Shown: positions 1 through 6,243, counted from the stretch's first letter. The stretch is DNA of 6,660 nt from Brevundimonas sp. (GCA_022712235.1 JALAGW010000230.1:1-6660), one strand, 5' to 3'. Numbers and translations: made by a program. The notes: generated by a model not told the origin, from the sequence alone.

Positions 1-483
1 ATCACTATTGTCCGCGAAGCCCCGGTGCAGGGGCACGGCCTCCTCATGGGCCGCCACCTGCTGGTCGATATAGACCTTGTCGAAGTCGTTCACGCCGGCG
101 GAGCGAAGATTGTCGAGGAGGCCCTTGCGGCGCTGGTCCAGCTCTGTGGGGAGAACGATGTCCGGCGCCGCCGTCGCGACCGCCGTCTTCAAGGCCGTGC
201 CGGCGGCCGTGTGATCAGTCTTGATCATTCTGGCCAGGGCCTTGACGTCAGCTCGCTTTGCGCGCTCGAGAGCGATGTCCGCCGCCTGGATTTCATACAT
301 GTCGCCCATGGCCGCGGACGGCGCATAGGCGCTCGCCAGGTTAGCCCCCATGGTGGCGGCGGACGTCTGTCCGACAGGGGCGGACACGGCGTCCTGGGCC
401 TTGTCGACCGCTTTCTCCCCGCCCTGCGGGCTGCAGGCGGCGACCAGAGCGGCGAAGGCGACGAGGGTCATGGCGCGGCGCAT
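1..483 (-). CDS. DUF4142 family lipoprotein, C-terminus beyond window
   Basis: The visible 161 residues begin MRRAMTLVAFAALVAACSPQ. This is a short basic start, a hydrophobic stretch and a lipobox (LVAAC, Cys17) followed by Ser, so a lipoprotein probably sorted to the outer membrane. After a linker comes a helical region (about residues 45-161) with the DUF4142 pattern: AxMGDMYEIQAADIALERAK, then VKALARMIKTDHTAA, and later DQQVAAHEEAV, with histidines in ferritin-like helices. No enzymatic role is established for the family; members occur widely in proteobacteria and are often stress-linked. The ATG at 483 is chosen because AGGAG lies 9 bases upstream and the signal peptide starts there. The gene runs off the left edge without a stop, so the full length is unknown. 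The family call is from recalled pattern, not a search. Confidence 0.85.
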   Translation of the reverse strand, partial: MRRAMTLVAFAALVAACSPQGGEKAVDKAQDAVSAPVGQTSAATMGANLASAYAPSAAMGDMYEIQAADIALERAKRADVKALARMIKTDHTAAGTALKTAVATAAPDIVLPTELDQRRKGLLDNLRSAGVNDFDKVYIDQQVAAHEEAVPLHRGFADNSD

Positions 484-512
484 GATGGTGATCTCCTGAA
501 TGTGTGATCCTC

Positions 513-539
513 AAGCGCCTCGCAGGCGATCCGGTTTCC
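513..539 (-). promoter_or_regulatory. possible EcfG-like promoter of the DUF4142 gene
   Basis: On the minus strand GGAAA is followed by 17 bases and then CGCT, about 30 bases before the DUF4142 start codon. The alphaproteobacterial general stress sigma factor EcfG (SigT in Caulobacter) prefers GGAAC, 16-17 bases, CGTT, so each box has one mismatch. Position and spacing fit; sequence match alone is weak. Confidence 0.25.
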
Positions 540-589
540 TCCTCAGGGCGGCCGGCCGCTCTCACTCCCGCCCCGCCGCCATGGGAGCC

Positions 590-609
590 TGTGTCGGGAA
601 GACGACACA
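590..609. repeat. dyad element A (stem-loop)
   Basis: Arms TGTGTC (590-595) and GACACA (604-609) are perfect inverse complements around the 8-base loop GGGAAGAC, whose first and last bases can also pair. A second element at 1078-1099 has the same loop length and differs in the loop at one base. It lies in the DUF4142/DUF6894 spacer, about 50 bases upstream of the putative DUF4142 -35 box. It could be a regulator site or a small interspersed palindrome. It has no T-tract, so it is not a standard terminator. Confidence 0.5.
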
Positions 610-716
610 CGAACCTGATTGAAGCTGGAGCCGCTCAGCGCTCCACGCCTTCTCGGCCTTGTGTCGGGTAGCCGCCATCCACGAACGGTTTGGCGCGCGG
701 CGCGTAGAGCCTTTCG

Positions 717-932
717 ATGGCGACCTATGATTACACGCTTCGAGGGCCGGAGCCCGATATGGTCCTCCAGGGCGTATCCGCGACAGACGCGGACGCGCGC
801 CGTGAGGCCATCATGTTCTTGTCGGAGATGATGCGGGAGCAGCCCATTCGGGACGGCGGAGCCTTCGCACTCGAGCTCGTGGTCAGCCGCTCCGGGATAG
901 AAATCTGTCGAGTGGAAGCCTCGGTTTCCTGA
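717..932 (+). CDS. DUF6894 family small protein
   Basis: This 71-residue protein begins MATYDYTLRGPEPDMVLQGV and continues through DADARREAIMFLSEMMREQP to a final beta-rich segment (FALELVVSRSGIEICRVEAS). An initial strand, a central ARREA helix and two closing strands is the layout of DUF6894, a small domain common in Rhizobiales, Caulobacterales and Sphingomonads with no known biochemical function. Members are normally 65-90 residues, so this one looks complete. There is no signal peptide or membrane segment, so it is probably cytosolic. The ATG has only a weak GAG (706-708) as ribosome site, but it starts exactly at the first conserved strand. It stands alone between two minus-strand genes. 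A CGAAC/CGTA pair with a 16-base spacer at 682-706 faintly resembles an EcfG promoter but lies very close to the start codon. Family assignment is from remembered pattern. Confidence 0.75.
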   Translation: MATYDYTLRGPEPDMVLQGVSATDADARREAIMFLSEMMREQPIRDGGAFALELVVSRSGIEICRVEASVS

Positions 933-944
933 CCTCGCACTCAT

Positions 945-961
945 CCGCCCCATCGCGGCGG
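945..961 (+). terminator. weak hairpin after the DUF6894 gene
   Basis: CCGCC (945-949) pairs with GGCGG (957-961) around a 7-base loop, 13 bases after the stop codon, followed only by TTTC. It could act as a modest intrinsic terminator, but the stem is short and the T-run minimal. The rest of the 933-1138 spacer holds only dyad B (1078-1099) and shows no convincing gene. Confidence 0.25.
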
Positions 962-1077
962 TTTCGGGAGGAAGGCGGCCGGTTACGCGAAAGGGGGGCA
1001 ATCACGAAGCCGACCGCCTGCAGACTCCTCCCAGGGAGAGTGCAAAGACCTAACGTCCTTCTCCTCCCCTCAGATCC

Positions 1078-1099
1078 CTATGTCTGGAAGACGACATAG
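1078..1099. repeat. dyad element B (stem-loop)
   Basis: Arms CTATGTC (1078-1084) and GACATAG (1093-1099) are perfect inverse complements around the loop TGGAAGAC. Compared with element A at 590-609, the loop differs at its first base only, and the stem pair G-C of A is A-T here, a compensatory change preserving pairing. It sits about 40 bases past the fsr stop codon on the minus strand. It could contribute to 3' end formation of the fsr transcript, but there is no T-tract after either arm. Confidence 0.5.
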
Positions 1100-1138
1100 C
1101 GCCCCCTCAGGCAGGGACGCCCAGGCTCACGCCCGATC

Positions 1139-2422
1139 CTAGCCCTGGCCCGCCGCCCCCAGCCTCTTCATGTCAGGAAGCAGGGCGGTGATCAGGCCCA
1201 GAAGCGGCAGTACGGCGCAAAGCTTGTAGACCCAGACGATGCCGTTGGCGTCCGCGAGCAGGCCGAGGCCTGCCGCGCCGATGCCGCCGATGCCGAACAT
1301 GAGACCGAACATCAGGCCTGACACCAGGCCGACGCGGCCGGGGACGAGCTCCTGCGCATAGACGACCAGGGCCGCGAAGGCTGAGGACATGATGAAGCCG
1401 ATGGCGATCGAGAGGACGGTCGTCCACCCCAGATCGACGTAGGGCAGCAGCAGGGCGAAGGGCGCGGCCCCGAGGAAGGAGAGCCAGATCACGGCCTTTC
1501 GGCCGATCCGGTCGCCGATCGGGCCGCCGGCGAAGGTTCCTGCCGCCACGGCCGCCAGGAAGGCGAACAGGTGGTACTGGGAATCCTGAACCGAGAGGGC
1601 GAACCGCTCGATGAGGTAGAAGGTGAAGTAGTTGGTGAAGGCGCCGATGTAGATGAATTTGGCGAACATCAGCACGGCGATGACCGCCAGGGCGCTGATG
1701 ATCCGGCCCCGGCTCAGGTGGGGACCTTCGCTCACGGTCCTGGCCGCGACCATGGCGTGAGGGTTGCGGATACGCCAGCGCGTCACGCCAAAGAGCACCC
1801 AGATCGCCGTCACCGCAGCGACCGCCAGCCATCCCACAGCGGTAAGGCCCAGGGGCAGGATGATCAGCGAGGCCACCAGAGGCCCGATGGCCGACCCGGT
1901 GTTGCCGCCGACCTGGAAGGTCGACTGGGCCGTGCCGAACCGTCCGCCGGAGGCGAGACGGGCCACGCGCGAGGCTTCCGGGTGGAAGGTGGCGGACCCC
2001 ACCCCGATCACCGCCGAAGCCAAAAGGAGCATGGCGAAGCTGCCGGCGGTCGCCAGCAGGCCGATCCCGATCAGGGTGGCGAACATCCCGCAGGGCAGCA
2101 GATAGGGCTTGGGATGCTTGTCGGTATAGAAGCCGATCCAGGGCTGAAGCAGCGACGCCGTGAACTGGTAAACCAGGGCGACAAGGCCGATCTGGGTGAA
2201 GCTCAGGGCGAACTTCGTCTTCAGCATCGGATAGATGGCCGGCAGGACAGCCTGGATGAGGTCGTTGAGGAGGTGGGCGAAGGCCACGGCGCCGACGATC
2301 CCGATCAGAAAACGCGGCGAGGTCGCCATATTGGGGACCGGTTGGGCGTCTGTCAGGTCTGTCGGAATGGTCATCGGCGCGCTCGATACAATCGGACCGA
2401 CGCCCCGCGTCAGCCCCTTCAT
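1139..2422 (-). CDS. fsr: fosmidomycin resistance-type MFS efflux transporter
   Basis: A 427-codon inner-membrane major facilitator protein expected to expel small toxic compounds by proton antiport; E. coli Fsr gives fosmidomycin resistance when overexpressed. Similarity to Fsr is recognisable throughout: AHLLNDLIQAVLPAIYPML (49-67), SFTQIGL, TASLLQPWIGFYTDKHPKP (88-106), GVGSATFHPEASRVARLASGG (140-160), FQVGGNTGSAIGPL (169-182), HLFAFLAAVAAGTFAGGPIGDRIGRK (284-309, containing the MFS motif-A loop) and VYAQELVPGRVGLVSGL (354-370). About twelve hydrophobic segments are visible. E. coli Fsr is 406 residues. Conservation here begins near residue 37, so Met17 (2374) or Met32 (2329) may be the true start; none of the three has a strong ribosome site. 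It is divergent from the AraC-type regulator 77 bases away, its probable controller. The true substrate is not visible from sequence. Confidence 0.93.
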   Translation of the reverse strand: MKGLTRGVGPIVSSAPMTIPTDLTDAQPVPNMATSPRFLIGIVGAVAFAHLLNDLIQAVLPAIYPMLKTKFALSFTQIGLVALVYQFTASLLQPWIGFYTDKHPKPYLLPCGMFATLIGIGLLATAGSFAMLLLASAVIGVGSATFHPEASRVARLASGGRFGTAQSTFQVGGNTGSAIGPLVASLIILPLGLTAVGWLAVAAVTAIWVLFGVTRWRIRNPHAMVAARTVSEGPHLSRGRIISALAVIAVLMFAKFIYIGAFTNYFTFYLIERFALSVQDSQYHLFAFLAAVAAGTFAGGPIGDRIGRKAVIWLSFLGAAPFALLLPYVDLGWTTVLSIAIGFIMSSAFAALVVYAQELVPGRVGLVSGLMFGLMFGIGGIGAAGLGLLADANGIVWVYKLCAVLPLLGLITALLPDMKRLGAAGQG

Positions 2423-2429
2423 GGACCGC

Positions 2430-2435
2430 TATAGC
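2430..2435 (-). promoter_or_regulatory. possible -10 box of fsr
   Basis: GCTATA on the minus strand matches the Caulobacter sigma-73 -10 consensus GCTANA exactly. No TTGACG-like -35 lies 10-14 bases upstream, which would suit an activator-dependent promoter. Transcription would begin at or next to the ATG at 2422, giving either a leaderless message or a leader of about 48 bases if Met17 is used. The box is part of the 8-base palindrome GCTATAGC. Confidence 0.3.
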
Positions 2436-2438
2436 AAG

Positions 2439-2463
2439 TTGACCTGCATCCCACTTCGATAGA
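2439..2463 (+). promoter_or_regulatory. sigma-73-like promoter of the araC-type gene
   Basis: TTGACCT (2439-2445), a 12-base spacer, and GATAGA (2458-2463) fit the published Caulobacter housekeeping consensus TTGACGS-N10-14-GCTANA with one mismatch in the -10 box and one or two in the -35 box. Transcription would start near 2470, leaving about a 30-base leader before the ATG at 2500. The -35 box abuts the fsr -10 candidate, so the two promoters would be close enough to interfere or to share a regulator site. Confidence 0.4.
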
Positions 2464-2499
2464 CGAGACATTCAGTTCTGAGTCTGGGACAATCCATCC

Positions 2500-3339
2500 A
2501 TGGTGCTCCAACGCGATGACATGGACGAAGTCCCCAGAGCCGTCGTGGCTTTGGGCCGACTATACCCGCCCGCCTTCGAGCTGGGCGAGCACCGCCATCG
2601 CCGGGCCCAGTTTCTCTACGCCGCCAGCGGCGTCATGGTGGTCAGCACGCCTCACGGAGCCTGGGTGGCGCCTCCGGAACGCGGCGTCTGGATACCTGGC
2701 GAGACGCCCCACGCCGTGAAGATGGTCGGTTCCGTGCAAACCCGCAGCGTCCTGATCGAGGCCGGCGAATGCGCGGCCAGATCCAGGACCTGCGAAGTCG
2801 TCGCCGTCTCGCCGCTGCTGCGCCAGCTTCTTCTGGAAGCCTTCGACGTACCCACCGAATACGACCTTGCGGGGCGCGACGGTCTCGTGATGAGCCTGCT
2901 GTTGAACGAGATCGACAAGGCGCCTCCAGCGGGCTTCGCCGTCCCCTTCCCGTCTCACGCCGCCCTGGCCGAGCTCTGCCAGGCCTTTCTGAACAGGCCC
3001 CAGGCAAACGCCACCATCGACGGCTTCGCCGACCGCCTCGCCATGAATCGGCGCCGCTTCACGCGTCTGTTCCGACAGGAGACGGGACTGAGCTTCGGAG
3101 AATGGAGGCAGAGGGCATGTCTCGCCGTCGCCTTGCCCCGGCTCGCGGCGGGCGAAGCCGTCACAACCATCGCGCTTGACCTCGGCTACGAGGGAGCCGG
3201 CAACTTCTCGACCATGTTCAAGCGCCAGGTGGGGGTCGCCCCGAGCCTCTATCTCCCCCATTCCGGCCCCAGTGTTCGGACCGGACATGCGGCCCCCCAA
3301 TCCCGAGCCCGTGGAAAGCTCGCCGAGGCGGACGCCTAG
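2500..3339 (+). CDS. AraC family regulator with N-terminal cupin
   Basis: A 279-residue cytosolic DNA-binding protein. Residues about 20-85 form an AraC-ligand/cupin domain (ELGEHRHRRAQFLYAASGVMVV, then RGVWIPGETPHAV) with the HxHR motif (His31, His33) typical of RclR/NimR-like regulators. Residues about 165-255 hold two helix-turn-helix units: TIDGFADRLAMNRRRFTRLF (172-191) and the highly typical second unit IALDLGYEGAGNFSTMFKRQ (224-243), followed by VGVAPSLY. Length agrees with E. coli NimR (about 273 residues), which activates a neighbouring MFS pump gene. Residues 256-279 are a polar tail not needed by the family. The start at 2500 is the first ATG in frame; the ribosome site is poor (a GGGA about 12 bases upstream), and Met8 (2521) is the alternative. 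It is divergent from fsr, so control of that pump and of itself is the natural inference; the inducer is unknown. Confidence 0.9.
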   Translation: MVLQRDDMDEVPRAVVALGRLYPPAFELGEHRHRRAQFLYAASGVMVVSTPHGAWVAPPERGVWIPGETPHAVKMVGSVQTRSVLIEAGECAARSRTCEVVAVSPLLRQLLLEAFDVPTEYDLAGRDGLVMSLLLNEIDKAPPAGFAVPFPSHAALAELCQAFLNRPQANATIDGFADRLAMNRRRFTRLFRQETGLSFGEWRQRACLAVALPRLAAGEAVTTIALDLGYEGAGNFSTMFKRQVGVAPSLYLPHSGPSVRTGHAAPQSRARGKLAEADA

Positions 3340-5264
3340 TTCAGCAGAGACGTCACGGCCGTCCGGTCCGCAGGGCTCAAATCCATCCGGGATGCGGCGC
3401 TGAAGCTTCCTCGCGCCGCTTCAGTCTGTCCCGCCGCCTGCGCCCGGCCCAGCGCCAGATGCAGCGCGCCCCAGTTGGGCGCCAGCCTTACAGCCTCGCG
3501 ATATTTCCTGGCCGCCTCTGAAGGCTTGTTCTGCATCATCAGGGCGTCCCCCCAGAACTTGCGCGGCTCAGCCCAGTTTGGCCCCTTCTCGACTGCAAGC
3601 CGCGCCTGGAGGATGGCCCGAGCCGGATCGCGCCGCACGAGATAAGCCTCGGCCCAGTCGGCGTGCGCCGTGGGAAGAGAGGGCGTGATCCGCACGCTCT
3701 CGCGCAACCAGTGATCCGCCGCGCGGCCATTGCCGGCATAGGCCTCGACCAGTCCACGCGCGCGAACGCAGGGCGCGCAGTCCAGCTTGGTCGGTATGAT
3801 CGCCGCCCGGGCTTCGTCGATCTGACCGAGCCGGGCGTGGGCCGCCGCCAGGACCGCGCGGTTGCCGGCGCTCAGATCGGCCTGGGCAGGGCCCCGCTGA
3901 AACGCGGAGCTCGCCGCAAGAACTCGAGCGACATGATCGCGCGCCGCCGCCCAGTCCCCGACCGACATCGCGAATTGCGACTGGTATTCGAACTCCGGTC
4001 CAAACTGCATCTGAAGCTTGGCCATAGCTTCCGGCGCCAACAGGCCATGCTCCTGCAGCACTCGTCGTGCGGCCGGCAGGTCATGAGCCGCAGCATAGGC
4101 CACGGCCGCCGCGACCGGAGCGCTCGCCGTCCCCTGCGACCAGGGCGAGAGGCCAATGCCCTTCTCGGCGCGTTGGGACGCCTGACGCGTGTCGCCGACA
4201 ATCCCCGCCCGGATCAGATGGGCCTGATTGAGCATGTCCTCCGCCCAACCCGACTGGAGCTCACGGCGAGCGTCGGCGGCGTGAGCCACAAAGTCCCCGA
4301 GGGTCGTATAGCCCTGTTCCTCGCGTCCGTCGGCGCCAAGGGACATCGCCAGGTTGAACATCGCCGGCGTGAATCTCGGGTTCAATCTCAACGCGGCCTG
4401 CAGATTGCGGTGCCGTTCCGCAGAGGTCTCCGCGAGATTGGACAGGCCGTAATAGCCCCACAGCCGCTCATCCTTGTCCGAGCCGGCGACCAGAGCCTGA
4501 AACACCGCCTTGGCTTCGTCGTTGCGGTTCTGCTGCACCAGCCAGACCGCATACCGAAAAGGCTGGGTCTCGGCATAGATGGCCTCAGCCCCTTGCTGCA
4601 GCAACGCATCCAGGTTCGCCTCGGCGCCCTCCCCCCTCGTGGCGGGGTTCGTGCCCACGCGCGTCGTCACCGCCAGCCGACCGTCCGTCAGCCGGAACAC
4701 CTCGCCTGACAGCCGCGTCTGATCGCCCAGCCAGGCGCGCAGATAGCGACGAACCTCTCCGATCGACACGCCGGTGTTGGGGATTTCGATCTCGATGTCG
4801 CCGCCCCAATCATTGGCGTAGGTCGAGGCCGCCCGCGTGGATTCAGTCTGCGCCTGCATGCGGGAGAGCTTGTCGAGCATCTGGGCCGCCAACACCGGCC
4901 CGCTCAGCCCGCGCTCCACCAGATCGGGCGGTGCGGCGAACGGCTCGACCACCACCCCCTTGGCCTGCGAGGCGTCCCAAACCAGCAGGCATGCCCCCGC
5001 CAGGACGCAAACGCCAAGCGCCGTGATGATGAAGTCGCGCCACCGCTGGCGGCCCAGTTGCGCAGTCTGCGCCTCGATCAGTCGCTCATTCTTCTGCAGA
5101 ACCCGCCGCGCCGGACTCTCGAGGTCTGGATCGTGACGCCCCGTTTCCAAAGCGATGTCGATGGGGTTTGTCGTTGGTGGAACACCTGCGGCCGGCGCCT
5201 TCGGTAGTTCACCCGCCTTGCTGTCCCCGCCTCGTGCGACCTTCATGTCCATGCCCCCCGACAC
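3336..5264 (-). CDS. single-pass membrane TPR protein, function unknown
   Basis: A 642-codon protein. Residues 1-76 are polar, with a predicted helix ESPARRVLQKNERLIEAQ (49-66). Residues about 77-97 (FIITALGVCVLAGACLLVW) are one transmembrane segment preceded by RQRWR, so the N-terminus should be cytosolic and the large remainder periplasmic. Residues 110-205 form a conserved-looking block (APPDLVERGLSGPVLAAQML, then IEIPNTGVSIGEVRRYLRAW and LSGEVFRL). Residues 230-640 are helical repeats; the clearest TPRs are at about 500-532, 534-565 and 568-600 (WGDALMMQNKPSEAARKYRE, AVRLAPNW). A CAPC motif sits at 496-499. I recall similar uncharacterised proteins in Caulobacterales and Sphingomonadales, but no function. 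The first possible start is GTG (5264); ATG at 5252 follows GGGGGGC and is a likelier start; ATG at 5246 is a third option, overlapping the stop of an upstream open frame. Its stop shares CTAG with that of the araC-type gene. Confidence 0.85.
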   Translation of the reverse strand: MSGGMDMKVARGGDSKAGELPKAPAAGVPPTTNPIDIALETGRHDPDLESPARRVLQKNERLIEAQTAQLGRQRWRDFIITALGVCVLAGACLLVWDASQAKGVVVEPFAAPPDLVERGLSGPVLAAQMLDKLSRMQAQTESTRAASTYANDWGGDIEIEIPNTGVSIGEVRRYLRAWLGDQTRLSGEVFRLTDGRLAVTTRVGTNPATRGEGAEANLDALLQQGAEAIYAETQPFRYAVWLVQQNRNDEAKAVFQALVAGSDKDERLWGYYGLSNLAETSAERHRNLQAALRLNPRFTPAMFNLAMSLGADGREEQGYTTLGDFVAHAADARRELQSGWAEDMLNQAHLIRAGIVGDTRQASQRAEKGIGLSPWSQGTASAPVAAAVAYAAAHDLPAARRVLQEHGLLAPEAMAKLQMQFGPEFEYQSQFAMSVGDWAAARDHVARVLAASSAFQRGPAQADLSAGNRAVLAAAHARLGQIDEARAAIIPTKLDCAPCVRARGLVEAYAGNGRAADHWLRESVRITPSLPTAHADWAEAYLVRRDPARAILQARLAVEKGPNWAEPRKFWGDALMMQNKPSEAARKYREAVRLAPNWGALHLALGRAQAAGQTEAARGSFSAASRMDLSPADRTAVTSLLN

Positions 5265-5497
5265 TCACAAGTAACGTCACTATCGGAGCTATTGACTGAC
5301 GTGTCGAGGAAGGCCCGTGTCAGCGCTCCCCCCAGCCTCAGCCTCAATCGTTCGTCTAGCCACGTCGGAGGGCGCACGTCCGGAGCAAGGCGCCGGATCG
5401 TATTGGAGAGATCGTCGGCCACCTGAGGTGTGCGCCGCCGGACCCAATCGTAACGAAACGCCGCACCCGCCAGGTCGAGAGAAGGCCTCTTGGATGA
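5243..5497 (-). other. unassigned open frame overlapping the TPR start
   Basis: The 307 bases between the TPR and PNPOx-like genes contain no recognised gene. One minus-strand frame is open from just after a TGA (5498-5500) to a TGA at 5243-5245 that overlaps the third possible TPR start as ATGA. It would encode about 84 residues, including RPSLDLAGAAFRYDWVRRR and later PPTWLDERLRLRLGGALTRA, which look protein-like. It lacks an ATG; the only standard alternative start is an internal GTG. Third-position GC is about 65 percent by eye, lower than in neighbouring genes. It may be the 3' remnant of a decayed gene once coupled to the TPR gene, or a chance frame. Confidence 0.2.
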
Positions 5498-5571
5498 TCA
5501 CGACGAACCAAGGATGCGGATGCTTTGTCGTGCACCCGACGATCTGCCCCATCTCGACATATGTGCGCCTG

Positions 5572-6072
5572 TCAGCCCAGATTGACGTCCGCGACGCCGC
5601 CAGCATCAGGCGTGCTCTTGGTCAGGTTCGCCTTGAGTATCTGGTAGCCGAAGCCGAGCATGCCCGTGTCCGAAACCCAGACCCGCCCATCATCGGCATC
5701 AAAGCGTATGAGGGTCAGATGAGGATCGGCCTTTCCATCGGGATACCAGGCCGCAACGACCGGGTTCCAGAAGCGGTCGATGCGCTCGCGATCCAGATCG
5801 ATCGCCAGCCTCCCGTGAATACAGGCCTGAAGCTTCTCGTCCTTGGCCTGGTAGCAGAACATTCCCATCTGACCGCCGGCGGCGACGTCTCGAGCGAAGT
5901 CCGTGTCGTTGCGCGTGAAAAACCAGATCGTTCCGGTTTCAGGCTCGCCAAATCCCGTCATCGGCTGGTGATGATAACCTGGTCGGTCGATCCCGAGCAT
6001 GCCCGTGTTGGAGTGCTTGAGGCTTTTCCAAAACGCCGTCTCCGCCTCGGCTGGAGTCAGATGATCACTCAT
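5572..6072 (-). CDS. pyridoxamine 5'-phosphate oxidase-like general stress protein
   Basis: A 166-residue cytosolic protein of the split-barrel flavin-binding fold, of the 'general stress protein 26' type (Pyrid_ox_like). Visible features are the N-terminal helix AEAETAFWKSLKHSNTGMLG (9-27), PMTGFGEPETGTIWFFTRND (37-56, the strands around the flavin site), the GRLAIDLDRERIDRFWNP segment (87-104) with the family's WxP motif, AWYPDGKADPHLTLIRF (108-124), and a C-terminal GYQILKANLT. These proteins bind FMN or a related flavin; whether they reduce anything in vivo is mostly unknown, and they are not the vitamin B6 biosynthetic PdxH. The ATG at 6072 is chosen over the upstream ATG at 6231 because AAGGAG lies 7 bases before it, family similarity starts there, and an EcfG-type promoter lies in between. 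Length is normal for the family. Stress-induced expression is the expected regulation. Confidence 0.88.
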   Translation of the reverse strand: MSDHLTPAEAETAFWKSLKHSNTGMLGIDRPGYHHQPMTGFGEPETGTIWFFTRNDTDFARDVAAGGQMGMFCYQAKDEKLQACIHGRLAIDLDRERIDRFWNPVVAAWYPDGKADPHLTLIRFDADDGRVWVSDTGMLGFGYQILKANLTKSTPDAGGVADVNLG

Positions 6073-6097
6073 GAAACGTCTCCTTTTGTCAGCGATC

Positions 6098-6122
6098 AAC
6101 CGATCGGCCGGAAACAGGTTCC
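6098..6122 (-). promoter_or_regulatory. EcfG-type general stress promoter
   Basis: Minus strand: GGAAC (6122-6118), a 16-base spacer, then GGTT (6101-6098). The -35 box is a perfect match to the alphaproteobacterial EcfG/SigT consensus and the -10 box matches three of four bases of CGTT. Transcription would start near 6091, giving a leader of about 19 bases with a strong ribosome site before the PNPOx-like ATG at 6072. A general stress protein behind such a promoter is the expected arrangement. Confidence 0.6.
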
Positions 6123-6243
6123 TGAGCACATAAGGCGGCATAGCGGCCTCTACCCGGCGCTGCGGATAGCCATCAAACGCTTTCAAGGCACAGCCAAGGC
6201 GCAGATAAGATCGTGAGGTCCGACGATACACCTCGGCCTTACT

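Noticed and set aside
543..1001. 152-codon minus-strand open frame over the DUF6894 gene
   Set aside because: No family features and it runs through both spacers; the plus-strand DUF6894 reading fits a known family.
1571..2434. 287-codon plus-strand open frame
   Set aside because: Antisense shadow of fsr; its product is a low-complexity Gly/Arg/Asp-rich string with no domain, while fsr is clear on the opposite strand.
1173..2471. 432-codon minus-strand open frame overlapping fsr
   Set aside because: Arg/Pro/Asp-rich out-of-frame reading of fsr, typical of GC-rich shadow frames.
2472..2481. TCAG-TT-CTGA dyad between fsr and the araC-type gene as an operator
   Set aside because: Four-base arms are too short to claim, and AraC-type regulators usually bind longer direct repeats.
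2560..3300. 246-codon minus-strand open frame opposite the araC-type gene
   Set aside because: Shadow of a gene with clear helix-turn-helix motifs; no recognisable domain of its own.
3663..4709. 348-codon plus-strand open frame
   Set aside because: Antisense to the TPR gene, Arg-rich and without domain features.
5317..6216. 299-codon plus-strand open frame
   Set aside because: Mostly antisense to the PNPOx-like gene; no family features and it crosses that gene's promoter and ribosome site.
6073..6231. 53-residue N-terminal extension of the PNPOx-like protein
   Set aside because: Family similarity, the AAGGAG ribosome site and the EcfG-type promoter all place the start at 6072.
6215..6234. 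Hairpin GAGGT/ACCTC just after the 48-residue gene
   Set aside because: Only 5 base pairs with a 10-base loop and no T-tract; not distinguishable from chance.
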